Both the position numbers and the translations under genes were made by a program. From assembly GCA_038496675.1 (NCBI GenBank), contig CM076654.1, positions 12,399,017-12,463,016 on the forward strand: a stretch of DNA of 64,000 nucleotides, read 5' to 3'. Of this stretch, positions 12,449 through 23,840 are shown piece by piece. The notes beneath the pieces were generated by a model that was not told the DNA's origin, made no database searches, and saw nothing but the letters and a program-made list of their open reading frames with translations. How positions within the stretch are numbered: position 1 is the first letter of the stretch; each line of letters begins with the position of its first letter. Source of the stretch: Rachycentron canadum (Eukaryota > Chordata > Actinopteri > Carangiformes > Rachycentridae).

Positions 12449-12475
12449 GTGTGTGTATATGTGTGTGTGTGTGTG
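12449..12475. repeat. Short (GT)n microsatellite
   Basis: Interrupted GT units with a TATAT interruption, followed by eight uninterrupted units. Confidence 0.85.
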
Positions 12476-12738
12476 GTGAGTGTGCTTTAGTGACATCAGT
12501 AAAGCTAAATTGCCCACTGTCACTCTGTAAAGGGTTAAAGTGGTTGGTAATTGTGTAAAGGCCTGGACATAAGGCTGGTGTGTGTATACTGTTTGCGTGG
12601 CTGCCTCCGTGGAGTATTAGTTGGTGTCTGAGTGTGTCTGTGTGCATTTCTAAGTGGTCAACAACGCCTTAAATCGGATGGGAAAGTGCTTCCATTAAAG
12701 CATCTGATGGCTTTGACTGCACACTATATGGCATGATG

Positions 12739-12742
<4 letters not shown>

Positions 12743-12775
<33 letters not shown>
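12743..12775. repeat. (GA)16 microsatellite
   Basis: Sixteen uninterrupted GA units. The tract is polypurine with mirror symmetry and therefore H-DNA-prone. Confidence 0.95.
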
Positions 12776-12780
<5 letters not shown>

Positions 12781-12907
12781 GAATGCTTGTGCGAGTGTGA
12801 CTGTGATCGCGTGCAAACTTAGTGTGTAATGGGAGCCAGGTGTGTGGCTCTGGTGGGGAAGATCTCCTGCTGCTGTAACTCTGTTCTGTCTCTCACAGGT
12901 CAGGGCA

Positions 12908-12909
<2 letters not shown>

Positions 12910-12965
<56 letters not shown>

Positions 12966-12966
12966 N

Positions 12967-13015
<49 letters not shown>
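12910..13015. repeat. (CA)n microsatellite interrupted by a single N
   Basis: About 106 bp of CA repeat with one N at 12966. Removing the N leaves the repeat perfectly in phase, so the N looks like an assembly join and not a substituted base. The true repeat length is unknown. Confidence 0.95.
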
Positions 13016-13018
<3 letters not shown>

Positions 13019-14984
13019 CATGAAAATTCAGATATGCTTTTATACACATGCAGACATAATCTACATACATACACATACATTACAATACATTTATACACAA
13101 TATATTCTCACACACATGCCACAATTACCCAAGTCTACTGTACCTTTTCTCCCACCCAGCTCTGTGTTTGCTATTGTTCCCATGGAAACAATATAAAGTT
13201 TGATTATTGCCAATTTGCCCCTGTTCATCTTTCATTATTGTTCATGTCCTTCCTCCTACGAGTCCCATTTATGCCCCTCTCTCTCAGATACATGTCTCAG
13301 TCCTCTAATTTTACTCCAAAGAAAAAAAAGAGTGTTTAATTAAGGCTATCTGATTGTCAATCTCCTCTCCAAACACACATTCTTGTGTTTACTCGCCTAC
13401 TTCCCAACCTTCCTGACTGTCTGGATGTTTGACAGTTGCCTGCCTGTCTGTCTCTGGGCCTGACAGTCCACCTGTCTCCCTCCAGACTGTCACAGTGTCT
13501 CCCTGTAAATCAGTCCCACTCAGTCTCGCTACTGCTGGCTTTACTTAAGCCTTTGTTTTAGCATTACATTTGCACAGGAAGACAATCAAAAACCACTTTC
13601 TCTTTGTCAGGAAATCAACATAAACACACAAAAGCATGCATGCCAACATGCACACACAGACACACACACACACACATGCAGCCCTACCAGCCAGCAGTAG
13701 ATGGACATGGTAACAAAGCCTAGAGTTCATAAACAAAGAGCCCATTTGTTTGGACTGACTGGGTTGAAAAGATGGAGAGCCAATAAAATGACTTGGCTCC
13801 AGAGGAGGTGAGGTGAAAGGTCAAGTGTTTTAGTGGTTTTTCAGAGAGTGTGTCTGTGTGTGCATGTGTGTGTTTGTCCATCAGCTGTGGCGGTGGTCTT
13901 TAAGTAGTCATTCACTGGACACAATAACCTCCAACTCCCCCTATTCGGTTTCATTTGATGGCTGAGCACATGCACATACACGTCATGTTAAGGTCCAAAA
14001 ACACAGACACACAATGACACTTGCCTCCAGCCATACATGCACTTAAATAACGCAATAATCCACTGACTGACTCCGTTTTGCAGAGGTTTCAGGAATGATC
14101 ATCAACGCTCAATTAGTTCATGCAGAAGCAAAGAAAAGAGCCGAACATGAAAACACTGAGACAATTGAGATTTTAAATTAGTTTTTCTGTTTGTCCATGT
14201 AGAAACCATCTGTCGTGATGTAGCTAAGACCTAGAAAGTTTTACTGCTCTACTCCCTTTAACTATTTATATTTTTTTTGTAGGTATGAATTCAAGCCTAC
14301 GAGCAGTGGGGAATTATTTTTCCAGTCTTGCAGGGAGAGAAAATAGCTCAAGAGTAAAATTACCTTTCCTCTACTGATTCAAAAAACATTGCATAGCAAC
14401 AAATAAGCTGTATGAACGGCCATTTGATTGGCAGCGTGTGTGTGCGTTAGAGAGAAGTGAACAAGAGTGCAAAAAGAGATGGAACACAAAAATATAAAAA
14501 AGCAGATGTTTTTTTCCCCTTTACAAATGGATTTTTACATTTATATTAGTGTCACTATTCTTAAAGGTATGCAAACAAAGTCAGCAATTATTTTCTTTCT
14601 CTCCAGCATTTCTGTTTGTCTTTCTGTGCACAATTCACCTCACTGTCACTCTTTCCCTCATTGTCTCCACGCACACACTAATTTCCCCTCACACTCAAAT
14701 AAACAGTTTTTATATTTATAGTAATTTCCCCGATGCCTGCAGAAGTTGAGAAAGTTCAGAGTTTACAAGTTCAGGTGGGAGAAGAACAATGTGAAACAAA
14801 TGAAATGAGAGTAAGGGAGTATCAGACATCAGAAGAGATATCCAGACAGAAGAAAAAAATTCATAAGTGTGTCAAATAGAGACACATATGTGAGGCTGGG
14901 TTTGTCACAGTGACAATCCCAATAGTATTGTAGATTTCAAATAAGTTCAAATGTAAAAGATGCTGAGAGTTGATGAGTTCCGAA
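13016..14984. other. Non-coding stretch with possible regulatory motifs
   Basis: I see no gene. There is a near-palindrome at 13173-13192 (CCCATGGAAAC core). Interrupted CA repeats lie around 13620-13680, and GT repeats around 13850-13875. 14280-14430 is unique AT-rich sequence carrying an X-box-like half-palindrome. Confidence 0.55.
14389..14400 (-). promoter_or_regulatory. RFX X-box-like motif
   Basis: TTGCATAGCAAC on the + strand reads GTTGCTATGCAA on the - strand, close to the imperfect palindrome bound by RFX factors. It lies in unique AT-rich sequence (14280-14430) with several homeodomain-type ATTA sites. Motif match only. Confidence 0.25.
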
Positions 14985-15089
14985 TCAGACAGAAAAAAAA
15001 AGAAAGTGGGGAGCACAGAACACAAATGACAAGGTGTCTTGCATCACCATGGTTGTAGGCTCTGTCTCTCAGCGTGAGGAAGACAAGAG
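14985..15089 (+). repeat. 105-bp dispersed direct repeat, copy 1
   Basis: The stretch is nearly identical to 28179-28284 in the same orientation, about 13.2 kb away. The copies differ by one base inserted or deleted in the A-rich lead, one substitution beside it, and one further substitution near 15021 (C versus A), so about 97% identity. Both boundaries are abrupt and I see no target-site duplication. It abuts the CpG-dense patch at 15090. It may be a fragment of an interspersed repeat, a duplicated exon or an assembly artefact. Confidence 0.85.
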
Positions 15090-15370
15090 AGGCGGGGGAG
15101 GCGGGAGAAGTTAAAACGAAGACAAAACTGCGGGGAGGAGGAACGGAGCGAGCAGGGAGGAGGAGAGAGAAGTGAGGGCAAAATAAAGAGACAAGGTGAC
15201 GAGAGAGGGAAAAAGAGGCATGAGCGTGATGTTTGAAGACGGGCAGCATCCCTTGGTGACTCTCGCTCCCGCTCTCCTTCGCCTCTGCTGCCAGATTAAA
15301 CGAGGATGGAACAGAGCGGTGGGAGGGAGGAACAGGAGAAGAGGGGAGAGGGAAGGGGGAGGTTGTAAGT
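15070..15370 (+). other. CpG-dense GC-rich patch; candidate 5' exon
   Basis: About fifteen CpG sites fall in some 250 bp, far above the CpG-poor surroundings, along with Sp1-like GGCGGG boxes at 15091-15105. A + strand frame starts at ATG 15220 (G at -3), reads MSVMFEDGQHPLV and on without a stop to 15364, where a perfect GTAAGT begins (15365-15370). The -1 base is T, which weakens the donor. The - strand is also open across much of the patch, so the coding strand is uncertain. I recognise no protein family. It could be a promoter/first exon, a conserved regulatory element or a chance GC-rich island. Confidence 0.25.
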
Positions 15371-15416
15371 AGGCCTGGCTCCCTGCTGTGACCCCATCAA
15401 TCAACACATGCATAGA

Positions 15417-15446
15417 CACACACACACTCAGACACACACACACACA
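15417..15446. repeat. Interrupted (CA)n microsatellite
   Basis: Two short CA runs separated by CTCAG, followed by a C-rich patch (CCCCCCATACCCCCCCACC) near 15461-15480. Confidence 0.85.
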
Positions 15447-15722
15447 TACATAGGGGTATGCCCCCCATACCCCCCCACCCCCCACTGTTAATGAGCTATT
15501 TACACAGTGGGTTGTTTGTGCACATCCATAGACAAGCACACAAACGCACAGACGCACACAAGGGAGCCTGCACAGCAAGGTGTAGACAAAACCAGAAAAA
15601 AAAAAAAATCTACATCTTCAAGTTCTTGTGTGAAATCTGTATGTGGGTGCAAATATAATCAAATGATATGCTACTAGCGGCAAATATCTTCTTTGAAAGC
15701 ACAAACAAATGCATACACCTGT

Positions 15723-15726
<4 letters not shown>

Positions 15727-15760
<34 letters not shown>
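15727..15760. repeat. (CA)n microsatellite
   Basis: Seventeen uninterrupted AC units. Confidence 0.95.
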
Positions 15761-15762
<2 letters not shown>

Positions 15763-16174
15763 AGACACACATGCTACTATACTGGGAGGTGCGTTTTGCG
15801 CACAGACAACACATCTACCTGACGTATACTTTGTCCGTATATTTGTTACAGACATAGATAGTGGAGTAAGATTGTCCTCCATCTTCCACCTGTTCAGAGT
15901 TCTATTTGTATAATTGGGGAGCAGCTGGCTGATGGCTGCACTGTACACACACTGTCCCCAATACTCAGTAGTGACTCCAGAATAAAGCTGCTGGTGCAAC
16001 AGTATGGTAATCTCTGTTTTTCTGCCTGCATTTATGGCGTGTCTCGATCTTTTCATTCAATTCATTTAAAAATAATTTGCCTGATGAGACTTCATTCTGC
16101 ACTGTACTCACTGCTGGAACACGAGCAGTGATTAAAACAGAATTAACATTGTCCCATTGAGTAATATGATTATC

Positions 16175-16200
16175 AATAAAGGCAAAGCTCTGCCTTTATT
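16175..16200. other. Perfect 10-bp stem inverted repeat
   Basis: AATAAAGGCA (16175-16184) is exactly complementary to TGCCTTTATT (16191-16200) around a six-base spacer. It lies 38 bp upstream of a long CA tract. It is too short for a pre-miRNA and could be a chance hairpin or cruciform. Confidence 0.7.
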
Positions 16201-16235
16201 TATGTCTGCTCTTCATTCTCTATATTAGAGTCACG

Positions 16236-16238
<3 letters not shown>

Positions 16239-16313
<75 letters not shown>
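16239..16313. repeat. Long (CA)n microsatellite
   Basis: About 37 uninterrupted AC units, among the longest pure tracts in the window. Confidence 0.95.
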
Positions 16314-16314
<1 letters not shown>

Positions 16315-17815
16315 CTGATGGTTTAACTTAACAGTTTCAGTAACAGATTCAGGTTAACTCACATTAATATCATATCAATAAAATACTTGTTTCTATGCTT
16401 CAACACCCACCAGCAGATAAACATTGCATGATGATTTATATGTTCAAGAAATTGATAAAATGAAGGCAGGCACGCAGACAAGTACACACACCCATATGAA
16501 TACTGTACTTTCACATTAATGCCAAATTGTAGGAGGATATGAGTCAAAAGAATCTGTGCGCACACATGGTTGATGGTGTTTAACAGTGACATTTAAATGA
16601 TGTTTATTAAAAGGAAATGAGCTCAGGTCTTGTTCACCTTTAATGATGCATGTCCAGTTAATAACAAACATTACTGAGTATGACAGCAGCATTTTATGAT
16701 GAGGTCAGTTGGGCGACCAAGGGAGTTTCAACCACATTTAACAGAAACAAATCCACAAAACGTATTGTTATACTAATTAAAACATATTTGTATTGCCTTA
16801 ATTTCGTTGATCTAGACATACAAAGCTTCTCCAACCTTCTCACAATATGTAGACAATCTTAACAATGCAATAAACACAAAGCATTACTTAAATAAAAACT
16901 AATTTATCCCCAATAGTGTCAGAGGCCCTGCATGACAACTTATGTGTCAACCCACACAAACACAAAGGGGGCTCGGAAAACAAGGGTTTGAAAATAAAAG
17001 TGAGAGACAGATATTTACACACATGAAGACAGAGACACCAAGAGAGAGCAAAAGCTCCACGTAACTTTCATACAAATAAAAAGAGTGACTTTGACAAATG
17101 GCTATTCTGAAACCAGGACAGCAGTTGGAGCCAGCACGGACAGACAAAACCACTGTGTTTATGTGTGTGCAGTAGAGAAAAAAAAAATGTTTTGCCCTGG
17201 ATAAAAACTGAAGCACCCAGTCAGCAACATGACAAACCAATCTACTGGCACTGCTTTGAAAAGCTGACAGGACCACACACACGCACACACACACACGTGC
17301 ACAAGCACAGGATTCAATATTTTTTGACTTTCCATTCTTCCTGATCTATTCTGTGCAGTTGCACTGTCCTGCAAAAACCACAACTCTTGTTTTAATGCCA
17401 AGAAGAATCTCTTACTCTTAATGATATGACCCTGACACAGGTTCAAGAATCACTATTACAGGATTTACATAAAATTGTATTGTGTACATTTTCAGAGTCA
17501 CAGGAGACACAGGAGGCCAGATGTGAAAAAAAGGTCAAGACAACACTCACTCAATCATAGGGAGTGAAGGTAGGCAAACCACTAAAATTATTCTTTGAGT
17601 TTGAAACTTAGTGTTGTGAACATGTGTGATGTTTTTTTTTTTTTGTTTGTTTTTTTACATTGAAAGATAAGGCCACTCGTGGGTGAAAATAATATAAACC
17701 CAGAAAAGCTTTGAAAGCACTGTGCTTCAGAAAAGTTGAAAGCCTTAATGGACACTCAGATTCTCAAGGTGACTAAAAGACAGAGGAGACTGAGCAGCAG
17801 AGCGAAATAGCACAG

Positions 17816-17940
17816 GGAGAGAGAGAGCAAGAGAGAGAGAGAGAGCGAGAGAGAGAGAAGTCAACAAAAAGAGTGACGTAAAGAAGCAGAGGGATGCTGA
17901 GTGATGGGAGAGAGAGAGAGAGAGGGAGGGAGAAAGAGAA
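17816..17940 (+). repeat. Two interrupted (GA)n tracts
   Basis: GA-rich runs at 17816-17860 and 17907-17940 are separated by about 45 bp of unique purine-rich DNA. Both have the same purine strand. Confidence 0.85.
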
Positions 17941-18525
17941 GATTAACAGGAGACACTAAATAATGTACATGACTCCAACATCTGACTGGCAAAGTGCATT
18001 TCCATCTCACAATTGTCACGTCAGCTTCCTATGTTTTTTTGTTGCGGTGACTCAAAGTGATGTCTATTGACCTTTTCTATGAGTGCATGAAGTAGGTCAA
18101 TTATGGCATTGCATTCACACTCTGTTTGGTCTATATGCATTTTCACACAAATTACTGTTCGCACTAAGGACCAATCACGGCCCAGAGAGATGACATTAAT
18201 CCATTCAAATACATGATCTGTGTTCATCTTTGAGTAATAGAGGGATTATATGAGTGAAGGTTAGTGCAAGGCTAAGTCTATTACATGCCTCTGACGAACA
18301 AACATCTATTGACAGCACATAGATACACCTATGTGTCGAACCCAGTATATGGTCAGGCGCATGTGTCATGAACAGGAAGTGGATGTCAAAATAATTCTCA
18401 TCTGGACTCTGCTGGTCCAAAGTATCCTAATCTATTCATGACTGTGTCCATTCTAAACATAAGACAAAACCTGATTTTAAGAGGTCAGTGTAGCAATCAA
18501 CAACCAGTGTTTTTAAGTGAGTTTT

Positions 18526-18580
18526 TATTGTTGTTGTTGTGCATATCTGTATAAATTTGTGCGTATCTGTATAAAGATGG
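18526..18580 (+). repeat. (GTT)n followed by a two-copy 20-bp tandem
   Basis: GTT units run to 18540. Then 18541-18560 and 18561-18580 share GC.TATCTGTATAAA in the same order, 16 of 20 positions matching. Confidence 0.7.
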
Positions 18581-19976
18581 TATTAGGCCAAATTTTACTG
18601 TGAAAAATTCTCAAGTCCTGTCATAATATACACACACTAGCTCCATTATGTCCAGTGTATATTACTTAGGGTTGTTTTTTTGGTTTGGAGAAACCTGTGA
18701 TGAACGTAGTCAGTGTATGTTATTTATGTAGAGTAATATAGTCAGTATGTCTGTAAAAATGACCTATTTTTGTAACCTATTTTTTGAAAAACTAGTGACC
18801 TGAGTCAGGTTGTGACTCAACAGACAACTTGCCCAGAAATAATTGTTCTAAATCCATTCTGTCATGTTCTGACAAAATGTTGTCATGTTATGGCTGGATA
18901 TAAACTTGGCAGTTTATCCCAAAAACGATTCAGGTCACTCTGAAAAGAACTTTAAACACAACACTTTTACATCACTTTTACATTCTCTAACCTACTTTAC
19001 AGACTTTCACCTTGTTTGTGCACAGCTAGAAGAGAAAATTCTAAAAATGGCTGTGGAAACTACAGAGAGGGTTTTGTCCTGGACACATGTGTGGCCTCAG
19101 TGAGGCTTAAATGTCTGAATGCCTCAAGGGATGTTCTTAGTGTCTTTACCTCAGCTGGAAATAAGTGCGCACAGTAAAGTCTATAGTATGCTCAAAGCAA
19201 ACTGCACAACAGGAAATCAGTGTTCCTCCTAAAAGGCTATAAGTGCAAGACAGTGTGCGCACTATGTATTATTACAAAGTCTTGATGACAACAACACCAT
19301 CATAACAATTTTGTCAATATAAGATAGAGATGAGATCGAGATGAATTGTCGAAATATATACTTTCCCACTACAAACAACGCTAGAGACAAAACAAGACAT
19401 TTTCTCACGGCTCATCCATTTAACATGAAATGGAAACATCACTGGAGAATGTAATAGGGGCCCGGGTGTGTGCATGGGTGTGGTTGTGAAGGAGCTCGTT
19501 CAAGAAAGCGAATATACACGAGTGTGAGGACAAATGAAAGAGAGAGAAGCAGAGAAGAAGGAGACAGGACATACAAGAGATCAAAATGTGTGGGATCAGA
19601 GAGGGAGGGCAAAGGATGTAGGAATGGGAAAAAAGTAAAGTGCATAGGTTATTTTTCAGTGAAAGAAAAGATAAGAATGAATAGTAACTAGGCCAAAGGA
19701 AAAGAAAAAAAAATAAAGGGAGAGGTCAAGGCAAGAAATAGATGTAGGTCAGACCAAGCCAATAAAGTCTCTTGAAATTAATTGCATTGACAGCAAAGGG
19801 AGCAGAGATTGGGAGAGAGAAATAAAAGACAGACCGAGGGAGGAGAAAAAAAAAGAAAAAAGGGAAAGAGACACAGAGATGTAGGTTTTTCCAGGGGCAG
19901 CCAGCATGCAGTCTAAGCCCCAAGGTAGATGAAGGGCCAAGACCTTTATGAAAGGGCCTGTTGTCACGCTCAGAAG

Positions 19977-19977
<1 letters not shown>

Positions 19978-20035
<58 letters not shown>

Positions 20036-20044
20036 CACGCACAC

Positions 20045-20083
<39 letters not shown>

Positions 20084-20127
20084 CACACACGCACACACAC
20101 GCACACACACACACACACGCACGCGCG

Positions 20128-20176
<49 letters not shown>

Positions 20177-20192
20177 ACACGCACACACACAC
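19978..20192. repeat. 215-bp alternating CA/CG repeat, Z-DNA-prone
   Basis: The tract alternates purine and pyrimidine almost without break for about 215 bp. It is mostly CA, with regularly spaced CACG interruptions and a CGCGCG core near 20119-20127. CpG steps strengthen left-handed (Z) DNA potential. Long frames across it on both strands are pure repeat translations and are not genes. Confidence 0.95.
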
Positions 20193-21371
20193 TGAACTTT
20201 GTAGACATTAGAGGAAGGAGCTGAAAGGTCCCAAGGGCCAGGGGCTTGAAAGTTCATGTAATCTGTCTTGGAATATGTGTGCAGGCGTTTGTGTATGTAT
20301 CATACTCTATTTCAACTGCCATATCAATAATTCAAAGAGTCTCATTGCACTAGAGAGTAAACTCAACTTGTACTCTAGTCGTGTCACACAGTAAGAACTG
20401 CTTCACCTGGATTTTAGAGTTTCAATTGAAAGTAAGTTAGGAGAGGAAGAAGACGTGTGAGTTTCGAGGTAGAATCAGCAGCCATGGACTTGGGACTATT
20501 CCTTTGCCACCAGCAATATGCGTTTGTGTTTGAGAGTTGATTTCAAGACTAAACATTTCTGTGATTCATGCTCTCACAGCAGAAATGGAAATATACCAAA
20601 TATTTTCTACTTGCTTGCCATAACCATCGTAGAAGTTTTCCCCGTGAGTTGAGAGTGGAGTCAGCCTCTCCACAGTGCTGGCTTCTCTCTTTCATTAACA
20701 ATGAAACAGATCAGACACCTGACAGCTGAGCATGGTGCTAGTGCTTCTATAGACATAACCACTATGAGTTAAAAATGGCTACAGCTATCAAGCAAATTGC
20801 CAGATAATGTCACTGGTGCTCTGCCTCAAGTGGGGTTTTTGTGTTATGAACAGCCACAGCTGCAACAACTGGCATGAAGCACAAGCATCAGCACTACTGA
20901 CTAAAAAATATACAGTGGTGTTAAATGGATACAGGGCCACTAAAGTTGCATTTACTTTCCATTTATGTAAGCATTTGGTTAGTTACACGCTTTTTCAATT
21001 TTTAAATCTGACTTGAAATACTGGCTGCAGAAGAATATGATGGTTTTATTTGAATCCATGTGCATCTGTCTAATTACCTTGAACCCTTGACATTTGGGTA
21101 CTGTGGGTTTAAACGGCTACATCTCCCTAACAGTTCTTTCTATACCGATGTAAACCTCCTCAGACTCGAGCTGGCATTTGGCACCGCATTGTAGTGTCTT
21201 TATTATTTTATTTCAAAGTTAATATACTAAAGCACGGAGCCCTAAGAACAAAAAATAGGTAACTGTCCAAATTCTAGTCTGGACTGTAAATAATCTGGTA
21301 TCAAGAGTTGTTCATTTAAAAAGTCAGTATACTGTGGAGAGGTACACAGAGCTCTTTATTGTGTTAAATAT

Positions 21372-21473
21372 TTGCAGTGACGTATTGGGAGCTGACAGAA
21401 GCTGCTGAGCAGGTGGATGCTGTCGCTAACACTGAGTTTGCTAAGGGGCTGTATAGTCACATAAATAGTCTAT
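21372..21473 (+). other. Short protein-like open stretch of unknown origin
   Basis: After a TTTGCAG acceptor-like site, one frame reads WELTEAAEQVDAVANTEFA and continues to a stop at about 21471. The composition is Glu/Ala/Val-rich, unlike the repeat-derived frames nearby. I recognise no family. It may be a decayed exon, a transposon remnant or chance. Confidence 0.15.
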
Positions 21474-23052
21474 AAGCTATGCTTTGCTCTTTCTAGATGT
21501 CACTTCACTTGTGTGCAGCCGTTTTGCACCAAGGGAGTTGGTGGTGTTTGACTGCTATTCAGAGAGGTCTAAAAGCTAGTGGAGGTGACACCACTGCCCC
21601 TTGTACCTCTAAATATTACATCAGTCTCACCCCTGTGGGAAACATCTTTGAGAGTCCTTTAGCAATGCTATTTGTGTCTCTCTTTTTCATCGCTCTTGCT
21701 CCTTACTCCCTTCAGCATCTTCTGTTTCCCCCTTTGCAGAAGTCTCTCCCTCACCAAGCTCTCTGATGTTGTTTTATCCCCAACAATCTCAGTTCCCATT
21801 TTCCAACCACTGAACAGGCAGCAATAAAGTTGTATCTTCACATAGTCCAAGCTTTTATGTTTTGAGCACTAAATTATCAGCAAAAAAGTAAGATTACTAA
21901 GTGGAAAAGTTTTTGACTAAATGCAAACTCTGGGGGAAAAAAAAAAAGGTTTTAGTTTCTTCCGCTTTGAATCACCTGCTAAAAGTTGCAAACTGTGTTG
22001 CCAATATATCATCTTGTTTTTGTGAGCAGATCAAGGCATTAACCATGCTCTTAAGTCTTTCAAGCTTTCTCAAAGAACTTTCAGGAATGTTCCCTCACTT
22101 AAAAAGTATTTCCCTCCTGAACAACCAGCTTAACTAGGCACTTTTTACTGCAGCTATTCATTGCACTCTTCAACGAAACCTTTCATCTTCACTGACAATA
22201 TCTGACTACTTGCTAATTTTCTAATATTAATCCTTAAATGATTTATCAAACTAAACCAGGCAATTCTCCTATACCCCCTGTTGTTAGGAAGATGGCAAAC
22301 CATCTACCCTCTGTCCTTCTCACTTTACTGTTTCTCGGGTAAAACCACAATTGGCTTAATTTTCTTTTTAACCCAACTATGAGGCCACAAGTTTCTCTGT
22401 CGGAGTCAATGTTTATTATGTGACCACTGGAGATAATGATACCTGCAAGAAATCCCACACACTGGCTTACAGGGCAACCACATTCAATTATTGGGCTTTA
22501 TGTATGGTCACATAAGTTACTTATAATTACTGTAATACCAGAGGTTTCATTATCATGGTATAATGTTAACAAAGTCAGACTCTTGTGGGCAGAAAGTGTG
22601 ATATAAAATGCGGGTGTTACTAGGAGACATCTCATTAGAAATTGTGGCATTTTATATATCATATCTCGCTGTCATTAACAGTAGTTACTTTACTTTTTGT
22701 CGTGGCATGAGGAAATATGCTAATGAGCCAGACAAACTAACTGTGGAAAACACAAGGAATGATTTTATGAAAAAATCTGATTCAAAGATTGAGTTTTCTG
22801 CACACAATGTGATTAGAAATGCTGATAACATGCAAGATGTAACGAGTAAAGGTTTAAAATGATGCAAAATCAACACCATTGTGGAACCTCCATAAATCTA
22901 CAAAGCCTTTCAGTACATTCATGCAAACACACAAAACCCCATTTACAATGAAGCAGCACCAATGAAACTGCAAATACTGAAGGCAGCATTAACAGAAGTG
23001 ATTCTTTCATCGGGCTTCAGAAAACAGCCCTGGCTTTGGCAAAGAGAGATTT

Positions 23053-23075
23053 GTTTATTTATTTATTTATTTTTA
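23053..23075. repeat. (TTTA)n tetranucleotide microsatellite
   Basis: About five TTTA units. Confidence 0.85.
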
Positions 23076-23559
23076 AATCGTGTTTTGGTAAAATAAACAC
23101 ACACCGACTTCAAACCTACTTCTGGCCTGCTACACGTGGCAGTAGGCCCAACGCTAGGAGGAGAACATCAGCCAGTTTGACATTCAGAAATAGCCCGTTC
23201 AGCTACAGCTCATTTCAGTGCAAACTGTGAACAGAAGCTCAGTGTCCACACACACAGCCTCAAGTCCGCAGCCCACTGTCGTCCCTCCAGCTCAGCTAGA
23301 ATGGACAGTAATGACACCTACTGTATGACCACATGAGATAATGAGCACATTCATAGGACTGCTGCAATAGCTCAGACCACACTACTCTAATTGGGCTTTC
23401 AGTGAGTTACTGCAACACAAGTCAGCATGCAAAGAACCCAGGAAAAAAAAAAGTTAGTTAGTTAGTTCAAGTAAAAATAAGGTCAAATTAAAAATACCCA
23501 AATTGGAAGTAAAGTGTCTACATGTAACAGGAGCTTGATATTATCATTTAAGACCCCAC

Positions 23560-23840
23560 TGTATTTGACCACACAGAATAATGGCATCTCATGCGCCACC
23601 ACAGAATAATAAAAGCATGGGTGTGCAAACGGACATAATTGGCCTCAAAGCAATCAACCCCAATTACCTAGCACCGTAATTGGCTTCAGAGCAATCAACA
23701 AGGCAGCTATCATTAAGTTAGAGCAGGCACCAGCATGCCCATGACACTGCTTATCTCTGCAGTTTATCTGCTGGGTTAGTTACAGCTTTAGCTGTGATGA
23801 ATGGATAAGAACAGCTGTAATTAATAACATAATATACCTA
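23560..23840. promoter_or_regulatory. Candidate conserved non-coding element with duplicated homeodomain-type module
   Basis: Unique, repeat-free sequence dense in TAAT/ATTA and ATTGG words. A 25-base module, TAATTGGC(C/T)TCA(A/G)AGCAATC at its core, occurs at 23634-23658 and again at 23675-23699. It matches at 22 of 25 positions, and all three differences are transitions. GATAA words and CAGCTG-like sites follow downstream. The pattern is typical of developmental enhancers, but function is inferred; conservation was not tested. Confidence 0.3.

Larger units (their letters stand above)
16314..19977. other. Non-coding stretch, unique with GA repeats
   Basis: I see no gene. It contains interrupted GA repeats at 17816-17860 and 17907-17940 and a poly-T stretch at 17632-17656. 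A two-copy 20-bp tandem lies at 18541-18580, preceded by (GTT)n at 18526-18540. A purine-rich block runs 19540-19890. The remainder is unique AT-rich DNA. Confidence 0.55.
20193..23559. other. Non-coding stretch, unique AT-rich
   Basis: I see no supported gene. 20930-21480 has a distinct flavour and includes a short open stretch at 21372-21473 behind a TTTGCAG acceptor-like site, which could be an old repeat or exon remnant. (TTTA)n lies at 23053-23075 and (GTTA)n at 23453-23467. Confidence 0.5.

Noticed and set aside
12724..13339. Frames of 124-165 codons around the CA tract
   Set aside because: Repeat-derived. The preceding TCTGTCTCTCACAG looks like an acceptor, but what follows is pure microsatellite.
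15610..16056. 148-codon - strand frame
   Set aside because: It runs through a (CA)17 tract and has no domain-like composition.
19726..20257. Several overlapping long frames on both strands
   Set aside because: All are translations of the CA/GT tract (His-Thr or Cys-Val repeats).
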